Below are positions 1 through 9,744 of a DNA stretch of 64,000 nt, piece by piece. Within the stretch, counting starts at the first letter, position 1; the number at the start of each line of letters is the position of its first letter. Under the pieces are notes generated by a model, which saw nothing but the letters and a program-made list of their open reading frames with translations, searched no databases and was not told the DNA's origin. The stretch is from Achatina immaculata (taxonomy: Eukaryota; Mollusca; Gastropoda; Stylommatophora; Achatinidae): the NCBI GenBank assembly GCA_009760885.1, contig CM019719.1:35505584-35569583 (forward strand). The letters run 5' to 3'. The position numbers and the translations under genes were made by a program.

Positions 1-411
1 AAGACACCCAGGTCGACTAACTTATTTCCTCTGTCACTCGGCTTTATTACACATTTCAGGTTTGGCCACATTTTCTTGCCCTAAAAAACAGTATACAGCT
101 TTGAAGCAAAAGGTCTAAGAGCACTGGTTCCCAAGCTGAGATCAGGAAGGCTCGTGTTAAAAGCCTATCTATCAAGGTCTTGATTGTATTTGTTTATTTA
201 TTTTTATACGTTTTACAAAAAAGTCAAAGCCAATAACTCCTCAGAATATTAATATTAAAAGGGTTTCAATTTAATACAGAATGGTTTGGGGGTGGGAAGA
301 TTACAGAGTTGGAGAGAAGAATTATCATTGACTTCAGGGGACCGCGATCTGAAAAAAAAAGTTTAGAATCACTGCAATAGGCCATGTTATAACAGTTGTT
401 ATATCCACAAA
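1..411. repeat. Possible hAT-type MITE (about 122-374); rest unassigned
   Basis: No coding sequence was recognised. Near 122 the sequence reads CACTGGTTCCCAAGCT, and near 374 the opposite strand reads CAGTGATTCTAAACT. These are imperfect inverted ends of the CAGTGGTTCTCAAACT type common to hAT elements. No matching 8-bp target duplication is visible, so this is only a candidate. Confidence 0.3.
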
Positions 412-1851
412 ATGGTAAAAGCTATCAATAGTGACAACAGAGACAACTACAGAGAATGTTTAACAAGATTTGGAAAGAAGAAAAGGTCCTTTCTAAATGA
501 AAAAAAGGAATCATTGTTAAAATATAAAAAAGGCAACCTTAGTGACTGTAACAATTGGAGAGGAGTAACCTTAATATCAGTTGTGTCAAAAGTATTTTGC
601 AAGAACATTTTGAATAGACTTAAAGATATAGTGAATACTGCAGTGTGAGAAGAACAAGCAGGATTTAGAAAAGGGAGAAGCTGTCTCGGCCAGTTCTTTA
701 CTCTAAGAATAATACTTGAAGAACATATTGAAAAGCAGAAACCATTAATACTGATCTTCAAGGACTTTAAAAAGGCATTTGATAGCATACATAGAGATTC
801 ATTATGGAAAATTTTAAGTCTATATGGAATACCATCTAAAATTGCCAACATCATTAAGGACTTTTACAATGGATATGTTTGTGCAGTCAAAAAAAAAAAA
901 GGATGAGTGAATGGTTCCAGATTAAAACAGGTGTGAAACAAGGATGTATACGTCTCCTTTGCTTTTTGGAATTACAATAGACGTCATAACGAAAAAAAAT
1001 GCTGCGCAGGTAACACAAGTATTGACTGGGTACATAGGACCCAACTAGAAAATCTTGATTTTGCAGATGACATAACTCTTATCAGTAACAATGTGAATTC
1101 CATGCAAGAAAAAACAGATATCCTGTCTTCACTGGCTAGTAAAATAGGACTTGAAATTAACAAGGACAAAACAAAAATAATGAAAATTCCCCTTAATCAA
1201 AATGGAAAAATACACGTAGAAGGGACAGATATTGAAGAAGTCAATCAATTTGCATACCTTGGCAGCTACATAGACCAGGATGGTAACACCAGAAAGGAAG
1301 TTAGAATTAGAATTGCAAAAGCAGCATCGATCTTCAAGAATCTTGGGACCATATGGAATTCAAAAGTTATAAGCACAAAAACCAAGTTAAGACTATTCAA
1401 TTCAAATGTAATATCCACCTTCATTTATGCATGCGAAAGCTGGAAAACAACTAAAGAAAAATACAAGAAATTACTCTTTTGAAAACAAATGCCTAAGGAA
1501 AATACTCGTCATCAAGTGGAACGAATTCAAGAACAATGCAGAGATAAGACAGATGACTGAACAACAACCAGTCTCATGGGTCATCAGGAAAAGTAGATGG
1601 ACATATGTTGGTCACGGGATGAGAAGAAACGATCAGAGAATTCGAAAACAAGCTATCAAGTGGAACACAACAGGCCAAAGGAAAAGAGGCAGACCGCGTG
1701 AAACTCTGAAGAGGACATTGTTAAGAGCGGCCAAATTAACAGGCATAAAATCCCTTGATGAGGTTGAAAGACTCGCCGAAGACAGGAAAAATTGGCGAAC
1801 TACCTTGTGAGCCCTATGTGACGTTTAACGGCACGAGAAGGATATAAGATA
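412..1851 (+). pseudogene. LINE family A, copy A1: decayed reverse transcriptase, 3' part
   Basis: This is a broken non-LTR retrotransposon. The same protein is nearly intact in copy A2 at 25.6-27.1 kb, which gives the alignment. Recognisable pieces in order are NNWRGVTLISVVSKVFCK (reverse transcriptase block near 555-600), EEQAGFRKGRSC (about 650), the catalytic box FADDITLISNN near 1060-1090, FAYLGSYIDQDG (about 1250), IYACESWKTTKE (about 1430) and RGRPRETLKRTLL (about 1690). Internal stops, an A-run near 890 and frameshifts near 640, 900, 960 and 1460 break the frame. The 3' end carries the family tail of ATAAG-type repeats near 1840-1850. The endonuclease is absent, as expected of a 5'-truncated copy. 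Assignment to the RTE or a neighbouring clade is inference. Confidence 0.85.
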
Positions 1852-2165
1852 TAAGATGTTCACAAGGCAACAATAAAAGGACTCGTTTACGTATCAACAC
1901 TTAATTAAACAAATAGGGAAATGTAACTTATAAGTTAGGTTTTCAAAGTTCTTTCTAAATCATATATAAGAATGAATACTTAGTCTAAGTAAGTAATGAA
2001 TGTTCAGAAATAGTTCCACTCTTACAATCGTTATTTATTTCTTACCAATCTGGTAAATAGCAAAAAAATACAGATCTAAGTCGAAATGATAGACGCTCTT
2101 TCCGGTGTAAATAACTATCAATTGAAACATAAAATTCGTTTTCTTTTCTTAAGTTACGACAGTGA
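1852..2165. other. AT-rich spacer, nothing recognised
   Basis: AT-rich sequence after the LINE tail. No open frame, TIR or repeat relationship to the rest of the window was noticed. Confidence 0.4.
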
Positions 2166-2550
2166 CAGCCTTCTTCTTCTTCTTCCTCCTCCTCTTCCTT
2201 CTTCTTCTTCTTCTTCCTCCTCCTCCTCCTCCTTCTTCTTCTTCTTCTTCTTCCTCCTCCTCCTCCTTCTTCTTCGTCTTCTTCTTCAGTCTCCCTGGAA
2301 TTGCCAGCTGGTGTTCTTTGCCACGGATGCAGTGAAGATATTGAGGAAAAGCACCGTGACGGTTTTGGAGCGGTTATGACGACTATTCTTTTGGGGATTT
2401 TTTTTTCTTGGTGTGTAATACTTATTTAGCAGACTCCATCACCATGGGGACTACGGTGATCCCTGATCTGTTAGCCAGGCCAGGTCTGCTACTGGGGGGT
2501 ACTAACAGAGAGGTGGCCCAGGGTCCTGGTCAGCTGTGGTTAGCCAACCA
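2166..2550 (-). repeat. Repeat family F, copy F1, with (GAA)n-type tail
   Basis: This repeat matches copies at 17.18-17.32 and 18.89-19.2 kb, and a fragment at 45.0 kb. Read on the minus strand, it ends in a long GAA/GGA tract (+ strand CTT/CCT, 2166-2288). The three main copies share a peptide-like stretch before the tail: variants of LFLNIFTASVAKN in F1, LFLIILTASAAKN at 17.2 kb and LCLNTSTAPAVKN at 18.9 kb. This suggests the C-terminal end of a LINE ORF, but the family could not be named. On the + strand the shared block AGCAGACTCCATCACCATGG near 2430 is the easiest anchor. Confidence 0.6.
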
Positions 2551-2811
2551 TGGCGCCAGCATGTGAGGTATGGTACCGCTGACTGACACAATGAACAGCG
2601 TCTTCGCCAGCATGTGAGGTATGGTACCGCTGACTGACACAATGAACAGCGTCTTCGCCAGCATGTGAGGTATGGTACCGCTGACTGACACAATGAACAG
2701 CGTCTTCGCCAGCATGTGAGGTATGGTACCGCTGATTGACACAATGAACAGCGTCTTCGCCAGCATGTGAGGTATGGTACCGCTGATTGACACAATGAAC
2801 AGCGTCTTCGC
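2551..2811. repeat. 51-bp minisatellite, 5 copies, inside family F
   Basis: Five near-identical 51-bp units, each starting GCCAGCATGTGAGG. Units differ mainly at GACTGAC/GATTGAC. Because 51 is a multiple of three and the unit lacks minus-strand stops, three overlapping minus-strand reading frames stay open; these are artefacts. A single diverged unit occurs at the same place in the family F copy at 19.14-19.19 kb, so the array was amplified inside this copy. Confidence 0.9.
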
Positions 2812-2839
2812 TCCCAATGTTTTCTGTTATACAAAACAT

Positions 2840-3142
2840 TGTGAGGTTCCAGTCATATCATATGAAATAGTGATAACCCTAGAGAAATTTATCTTGAAAT
2901 TTCTTTAACAATCTTTCATTTATTCGGATCTGGCAGATCTGTAGGTTCATGAAACCTAATAAATACACTTGATTAAGCCTCTAATAGGTCTAATCATTTA
3001 ATAGTAAGTCTAATAACTGGTCTAAGCCTTGACTTGGATACCTCAAGGGAAGAAAGAGTAGAAGTCCATTCGGGACATGGGGACACACAATACAGGAAGA
3101 ACTAATGGAAGCGGAAAGACACGGTTTGAGGTATCCCGACCT
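2840..3142 (+). pseudogene. Left part of an older LINE 3' end, target of LINE B1
   Basis: The last about 90 bases can be read as a LINE C-terminus (EELMEAERHGLRYPDL). It continues on the far side of LINE B1 at 5816-5885 as LYRIGWRACNDALCSTES, the usual W-R...ALCST ending of LINE proteins. B1 therefore inserted into an older LINE relic. The sequence at 2840-3050 is unassigned. Confidence 0.5.
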
Positions 3143-5815
3143 CATCATCATCATCATCAGGTGCCGTGCCGACTGGCGTTGGCTATTATGCTTCTCCAGA
3201 GTACCCGATCCTTCATGCAGGCCATCAGTTCAGTTGGTGATCTCCTCTCACACCATCCCGTCAGACTGTCCAGTATCATTTCTCTTGGTCTTCCTCTTGA
3301 TCTTCTTCCTTCTATTTTTCCTGTTGTTATAATATTTTCAATGCCCCCTCTTCTCATTGCATCTCCTACGAAAGTACATTGTCTCTCTCTTATCTTTTTG
3401 ACAAGGTTTTTGTCTCTCCAGCTCTTCTCATACATTCTTCATTAGTTATTTTTGCTGTCCAGGGGATTCGCAACATTCTTCTAATAAACCACATTTCTGC
3501 TGCTTCCAATGATTTTTGTGCAGACTTGCCTATTGTCCATTATTCACTTCCATATAACAAGATAGCTTCAATATAGCATTTTAGGACTCGTTTTCTAACA
3601 TTCATTGATAAAGATGTGTTAGCTAATATGTTTCTCATTCTCTGAAATGCAGTCTTTGCTTGGCCTATTCTGTTCCTAATTTCTGTTCTGCATTTCCCAT
3701 CTGAAGTTATTACTGCTCCAAGGTACTTGAATTTCTGCACCTGCTTTAGAATAGTTCCGTTTAATTTAATACTGCATGCTGGTGGATTCTGTTTCTTAGA
3801 TATAACCATAGTCTCTGTCTTTTTGATGTTCAAAGTAAGACCTTTCTGTTCACTTTCTTTGGCGACTTTATCCAAGAGATTTTGCAGTTCTTGTTGGTTC
3901 TCAGCTATCAGTACTATGTCGTCAGCATACCGAAGGTTGTTAATATTGTATCCTCCAATTTTTATGCCTGGTTCTGTGATGATTGTTCTTAGAATATTCT
4001 CGTTGTACAGAGAAAAAAAGGTCTGGAGATAGTACACATCCTTGTCGCACCCCTTGTTTTATAGGTTGATATTTTCCAATTCTATTTTCAACTCGAACTG
4101 CTGCTTCTTGCTGCCAGTATAGATGTTTTACAATCCTCAGGTCTTTGCCGTCTATATTGATGTCTTCAAGCATTTTAATAATTTCATTATGTTTCACCTT
4201 GTCAAATGCCTTGGTGTAATCAATGAAGCATAAGTAGACATCTTTCTGTACTTCTAAGGCTCTTTCTGTTAGTGTTCTTAAAGTTTAAATGGCATTGTGT
4301 GTTCCCTTTCCTTCAACAAATCCAAACTGTTCATCTACTATTTCCATTTTTATCTTTTTCCTTGTTCTTCTCATAATTATTCTCAGAAGTAGCTTCGTTA
4401 TGTGACATGAGAGGCTGATAGTTCAGTGGTCGTCACATTCCTTTGCACCTGGTTTCTTTGGTAGTGCTATAAACGTGGATTTAATCAGGTCACTGGGAAT
4501 ATAACCACTGTTGTAAATATCATTCAGTAACTTGGTTATTATTTTTATTCCTGTCTCCTCTAGTGCCTCTATTTCTTCTATTGTTATATTATTAGGCCCA
4601 GTCGCTTTTCCTTTCTTCATGTGTTTGATGGCATCTATGATTTCATCTTCAAGTATTGGTGGTCTATCACAGTTTTCAGTTAATTCTGTTCTTTCTCCTC
4701 CATATAGCTCACCGATATTCTCTGTCCACAATGTCTTCTTTTCCCATTAAGATTTTACCTTCTTTCGATGTATGACATCTGTGGTATATTTTGTTTTCCT
4801 GCCTGTGAGTTCATTAATTCGTTTGTGCATGTTTTTGCTGTCTTTATTATGAGAGTCCTCTATCTGTCTGCACTGTTCATTTAACCACACTTCTTTTGCT
4901 TCTCTGCATTTGCGTCTTATTTCTTTATTTATCTTGCTATATTTTTCTTGGTTATTTTTACTCCTCCTCCTCTTGTCCATCAGTTCAAAGATGTCGTCTG
5001 TCATCCATTTATTTTTAGGGGCTTCTTTTTTCGGTGGTATTATCTCTTTAACAGTTTGGTGGATAGAATCTCTTAACATTTCCCATTGTTCATCTATACT
5101 ATTTATCTTTGCTACTGCATTATATCTATTTGTTATAATAACTTTGTATTGTTTTCGCAGTTCTTGGTCATTTTTAAGAAGTTCTGTATTCAGTTTGATG
5201 TTTCTCACTTTTCTGCCTGCTTTCTTTAGCTTTATTCTAACTTTTCCACAGAGTGGATCATGGTCACTATTGCAGTCAGCTCCTGGCATGGTTTTTGTTG
5301 TCAGTAATGCATTGCGGAATCGTTTGTTGATTAATATGTAGTCTATCTGGTTAAATGTCTTTTTGTCTGGGCTGCACCACGTTGCCAGTCTTCGAGGATG
5401 TTGTTTAAACCAGGTGTTTCCTACAACCATGCTGTGTACTCTTGCCCATTCAATTAATTTATAACCTCTGTCATTCCTCTCCCCTAGTCCATAGTCACCA
5501 ACGATGTCTGAAGTTCTTCCTTTACCAACTTTGGCATTAAAATCTCCCATGACTATGTTAACTTCATGTGACTTTGTGTGTTTTAGTGCTGTCTCTATGT
5601 CATTATAAAATATCTGTACATCTTCTTCGGAACTTTCAGATGTTGGAGCGTACACTTGTATAATATTTATGTTTATTGGTTGTCCTTTCAGTTGGGCTAG
5701 CAGGACTCTGTCCGAGATGTTCAAATATCCTACAATTGTCCTTGCCGTTTGTTCATCAAATACAATTCCTACTCCTCGTTCATGTTTCTCACTTCCTGAG
5801 GTGCAGTTTCTCACT
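3143..5815 (-). pseudogene. LINE family B, copy B1: endonuclease plus reverse transcriptase
   Basis: This 5'-truncated non-LTR retrotransposon is read on the minus strand. An open segment at 5814-4747 (355 residues) is an APE-type endonuclease with VMGDFNAKVG and the catalytic SDHDPL, followed by a basic linker. Reverse transcriptase pieces follow: [41 protein letters not shown], the catalytic [29 protein letters not shown] and the C-terminal RGRPREMILDSLTGWCERR ending near ASRHGT. The 3' tail is (TGA)n (ATC repeats on +, 3144-3160). The flanks carry a 9-bp duplication, TCCCGACCT, at 3134-3142 and 5816-5824, which fixes both ends. Frameshifts near 3470, 4020 and 4280 and a stop near 4430 inactivate it. 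It is about 95% similar by eye to B2. Confidence 0.9.
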
Positions 5816-5911
5816 TCCCGACCTGCTGTATAGAATTGGCTGGAGAGCTTGTAATGATGCCTTATGCTCCACTGAGAGTATACAGGACTGATGAAGATGA
5901 AGCCTCTTATC
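5816..5911 (+). pseudogene. Right part of the older LINE 3' end interrupted by B1
   Basis: Continuation of the relic at 2840-3142 after the duplicated TCCCGACCT. It encodes LYRIGWRACNDALCSTES in frame with the left part, then a stop. Confidence 0.5.
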
Positions 5912-6649
5912 CAGGGTTTCTCGACCAGGGTTTTGCGGAACCCTAGGATCCGCCAGAGATCGTGGCTGAAAAGCCTTTCCTAGACACTTCTCGGGGAACC
6001 CTAGGACTTAGCTACACGCTTTTATTTTTGTTTCGTTAAAAGTAAATTTTAGTTCTACAGAAGATAAAAAAAAAACTCTTGCACAGGACATATACCGTAA
6101 GCCACGTCTGATTAACATTTTATATACTATACAGTTATATATTTTGGACACATTAAACGTCGTGATAATTTAGAGAAGACCGTATTGGAAGGATACATAA
6201 TGGGAAAAAGAGAGAGAGAGGAAGACCAAAACGAAGATGGCTGCAAGACATCGTTGACGATCTGCAAGTTGATGCAGCAACAGCAGCAGGCCATCTTGCT
6301 CACAACCGAGAGGCCTACAGGAGTGCTGTTTGGGAGGCAAAGTTCCGCAGGGGACATGCAAATGAATGAATGAATGAATGATACTATACAAAATTCTTGA
6401 TGGGAGGGTCGGCCAACTGGAAAAACTAAAAGAAAAAACTATGTTTTTTTCTGCTTGTACTGGTGATTTTACTATAACTGGTATATTTTATACGCAGAGA
6501 AGAGGAGAAGGCGATGGCACTGAAAACTGGGAAGAGGAAAAAGAAGGGGATTATATAACGAAAAATGAGCGACAGTAAATATTTTCATCTAGAGTTCACC
6601 GAGATCCGACAAAAAAAACAAAACAGACTGACCCTATAGCTTGGGAACC
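5912..6649 (+). mobile_element. hAT-like repeat H, copy H1, split by LINE C1
   Basis: H1 begins CAGGGTTTCTCGACCAGGG and ends near 6649 with a GCTTGGGAACC-type end, which is imperfectly inverted as in hAT-derived elements. It aligns throughout with H2 at 51.3-52.0 kb: the CTAGACACTTCTCG block, the AACTCTTGCACA block, and the TTTTTCTGCTTGTACT block. H2 lacks the stretch at 6134-6380, which is LINE C1. No transposase is encoded. Classification rests on the ends only. Confidence 0.6.
6134..6380 (+). mobile_element. LINE family C, copy C1: 3' end, 247 bp
   Basis: This short 5'-truncated LINE end encodes the family C C-terminus: YFGHIKRRDNLEKTVLEG-like sequence, then IMGK, a degenerate RGRPR...WLQDIVDDL, and a final HNREAYRS...AKFRRGHANE. 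It ends in a (GAAT)5 tail. Perfect 10-bp target duplications, ATACTATACA, lie at 6124-6133 and 6381-6390. The insertion interrupts repeat H1, so it is younger than H1. Confidence 0.9.
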
Positions 6650-6969
6650 AACATTGGAAGTGGAGAGACAAAAAGGTGGTTACAGAGCATGCTCTAATCT
6701 GTCACTGTAAGACAAGACTCAACTCTATCACATTACTCAGCACCAGTGAGCGCATGTTCAAATACGAGGCGTATACCTACGCTCGATCAGAAAACAGTGC
6801 AGTGCAAGTGGAACTACAAGTTTCCTGTGAAGCTGAAGAAATCTACCACATAAACTTTTCAGTTATTGATAAAGGCTTTTTTGTCCTTTTTCAACTTTCT
6901 TGTCCCCTGCACGCATTTCTGAATGGCGTAGATGATTTTCAGAAGGCAGAGAAAGCGCGAAAGATGATT
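6650..6969. other. Unassigned stretch before mariner relic
   Basis: An open + frame of 116 codons starts at 6676 but shows no recognisable domain before residue 97, where mariner homology begins. It is probably degraded mariner or flanking sequence. Confidence 0.3.
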
Positions 6970-7203
6970 ACCGTTGGTTGGATTTTGCACCAAGACAATG
7001 CTCCAGCCGTAGCACTTTGTCTGTGAGGGAGTTTTTAGCAAATCACAACGTCACTGTGCTCAAGCTCCCACCATACTCGCCAGACCTGGCTCCCTGTGGC
7101 TTCTGCCTATTTCAAAAGATCAAGTTAGTGCCCAAAGTAACCCTTTTTTTCAGTAGAAGATGTGAAAGCAAAAACAATTGAGGTCCTCAACAGACTTTCC
7201 AAA
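6970..7203 (+). pseudogene. Mariner-type transposase fragment
   Basis: Two adjacent frames give HQDNAPA (second catalytic aspartate region) followed by VREFLANHNVTVLKLPPYSP and DLAPCGFCLFQKIK (third aspartate region, DxxPxDF-like with G for D), then VEDVKAKTIEVLNRLS. This is the C-terminal catalytic part of a mariner (DD34D) transposase with at least two frameshifts. The N-terminal helix-turn-helix half is missing. A family C LINE end follows directly. Confidence 0.8.
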
Positions 7204-7232
7204 AAAAAAGTGATCTGCAGAATTGCCTCATA

Positions 7233-7344
7233 TATTCATTCATTTCCATCTTGCGGAACTTTGCCTCCCTAAAAGCACTCCTGTAGGCCTCTCGGTTGTG
7301 AGCAAGATGGCCTGCTGCTGATGCATCTATTTACAGATCATCAA

Positions 7345-7346
<2 letters not shown>
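7233..7346 (-). mobile_element. LINE family C, copy C2: 3' end fragment
   Basis: The minus strand matches the last about 110 bases of family C, including the segment coding HNREAYRSAF...AKF, and ends in GAAT repeats near 7233-7243. The truncated 5' side abuts a (TA)n tract. No clear duplication was seen. Confidence 0.8.

Positions 7347-7391
<45 letters not shown>
7347..7391. repeat. (TA)n microsatellite
   Basis: About 22 uninterrupted TA repeats. Confidence 0.95.
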
Positions 7392-7393
<2 letters not shown>

Positions 7394-7514
7394 TATGGTT
7401 AAGGAAAGCTGATCTGATGGATTCTTTCTACTTTGTTGTTCCTTCAGATCTTAGTAAAACTTTGCAGACTGACCTTCCTCGTTCTCACTCTGCCTATACT
7501 TTCTTGCTCGCCCT

Positions 7515-7550
<36 letters not shown>

Positions 7551-8357
7551 GGCATCCCTTGTTTCCGGCACAACCGGCGTTTTCATATCTCACATCTCCT
7601 TCATCAGGTTTCTTGCTCGTCTCTACCTTCCTAAAATAGCAGTCCCTGCACTGATAGTCCATTAGTTCCTGTCGGGAAGTACCGGGAAACGCCGGAATAA
7701 ATATTTTCCAGGAATTCCAGAAACACAAAGTTCAAGCTACTCTCGTAAAGATCTTCATACAACTCGCCGATATTCATACATTCTTGGAGTTTACAAATAT
7801 CACGTTCAGTGTTGATACAGTGTACTTTATTTCTTCTGTTTTTTTTTTCTCCAGAGAAAAGCTTCTTAACCTGGAGAACATTTACCATTCTTACTAAGTT
7901 GTGTTTTATTAAATAGTGCAACAGATTTAATGAATTTGCAGTTTCCGAGAACTATTATTTTTAATATTATAAATTCTGTGTGCATGTCCAGGGAAGGTAG
8001 GGGGCCCAGCCGTTTACAATGTTCCTGGCCCCGGGAGCTTCCTGCTTTAAGGGAGGGCCTGGACATTTCCCTCTGTTTTTAAAGGAAATGACATGTGCTG
8101 TTGTGGTTGAAAACTGAAAAATGGTTCGTCAATAGGTTGGGGTGGGGTGGGGTGGGGTGGGGGAGATGCGTGGAGAGAAAGAGAAGGCTAATAGTTTTAC
8201 CAGCAAAATACTTCTCATGGGCCCTGTCTATGTGTCCGCTGTATAAAAATTATAAAAAAAAAGCTTCGACAGATCTACAAGTTATCCATCCCGGATTCTT
8301 CTATTTACATTAAACCGTATTTATCACGTCTACAGCATTGCATTTTACGTTTTCAAC
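7392..8357. other. No gene; (GACA)n tract and G-rich tract
   Basis: Contains a (GACA)n tract near 7517-7550 and a GGGGT repeat at 8138-8163. On the minus strand near 7600 a CTGATGA...GAAA pair recalls a hammerhead core, but the intervening bases do not pair (see rejected). Nothing else was recognised. Confidence 0.4.
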
Positions 8358-8690
8358 CCTTCATACTGGTTATACACTATATCGCATAGTACTTCCACTC
8401 TTCATTCTGGTTATTCACTATATCGCATTGTACTCCCACCCTTCATACTGGTTATACACTATATCACATAATACTCTCACCCTTCACACTGGTTATACAC
8501 TATATCGCATAGTACTCCCACCCTTCATACTGGTTATACACTATATCACATAGTACTCCCACCCTTCACACTGGTTATACACTATATCACATAGTACTCC
8601 CACCCTTCACACTGGTTATACACTATATCACATAGTACTCCCACCCTTCACACTGGTTATACACTATATCACATAGTACTCCCACTCAGA
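8358..8690. repeat. About 42-bp minisatellite, 8 copies
   Basis: Units contain TGGTTATACACTATATC. The first copies are diverged, and the last three (8562 onward) are almost identical. The origin is unknown. Confidence 0.9.
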
Positions 8691-9560
8691 TGGCCATGAA
8701 AAAAAAAACCCTAACTTTTATGGCTTCTGCTTTACTTCGGCCTTTCTTAAGGTAGGCAACTATGGGACAAGCATTTCAAGTCATTAAAAAAAAATACATT
8801 ACTTGCAAAGTAGGTCAGTGACTGTGTAATCTGCCGAACTCTTGACTATATTTTTCGGGAGGGGTGTGGACCGACAGGGGGTAGGGGTGGGGGAGAAAAG
8901 AAGGGAGGAAGTAAAACCTGATTTTTATCGCTATAAGAAGAAACATAGAAGAAAATTACATAAAATGCAAAAAGGTATAATTCAATTTTTAAAAAAGAAT
9001 AAAAACAAAACCGATACTTCCGAGGAGAAACGTAAGAGTTGGGAACCCTACTTGCACGGAATATCACCAATAAACCCACTGTATGTAAGTAATTTTAGTG
9101 CCAGCTGCAATTAAAAAGACTTGATAAATGAAAAGTATTAAAGTGAAACAGACAGGGAAAAACTACGAAAAACTTCAGACAGATCACATGTCAGTAAGAG
9201 GAAATAAAAAGTCACAGACGAATAATCGAGAGAATTTTATCATAATGGGACGATTCGCCAAACGCCTCTAAATATATGTGAAAAATGTAAATTCCTTGTC
9301 CTGTTTCAACTAAATAAAATAGCTACGAGCACGCCTAAGAAGTAAATTACATGCAATTGAACGAGATACGGCTTCCTTTCGTTTCGTGCGATAAGGGGCA
9401 TGTAGTTTCTTACTCTGAGTGAAGCTTCATTTTCGATACTTAATTCCTAGCGACAACATGTAACTCTAAACTCAGACCAGCCACTGGTCCCAGGCTTAAG
9501 CCTGGTGTGACATTCCATTGTAAGCCCTTCTCCACGAAGTGACGTAACCTGTAGTTATTT
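8691..9560. other. No gene recognised
   Basis: AT-rich and purine-rich sequence. An open frame at 8842-9114 is Lys-rich with no domain and is probably chance. Confidence 0.4.
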
Positions 9561-9744
9561 GTCTTGGGTAAAGTGACCATATTTTTCGCAAACCAAACGG
9601 GACACACACTCTTCCCTCATTCACCAAACCAAAATTTTGCTCTTTAACCTTTACTGTCTATATAGGTCAAACTCAAACTCAGAAAGTCTTAAAAAATTGT
9701 ATGCTCACTTCAGTAATTTTTACACCCATAGCTAGTGTTTTGTT

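Noticed and set aside
2502..2839. Three Cys-rich minus-strand frames that look like a repeat protein
   Set aside because: Product of the 51-bp minisatellite in all frames.
3105..3435. Host gene on + strand with His-rich segment
   Set aside because: The His run is the LINE (TGA)n tail read on the other strand; the remainder is the antisense of LINE B1.
5825..5885. 5' extension of the LINE B1 endonuclease frame (YTAGRE...)
   Set aside because: The 9-bp duplication TCCCGACCT places the element boundary at 5815; the apparent extension is target sequence.
7560..7625. Hammerhead-ribozyme-like CTGATGA...GAAA on the minus strand
   Set aside because: The bases between the two boxes do not form a stem II by eye.
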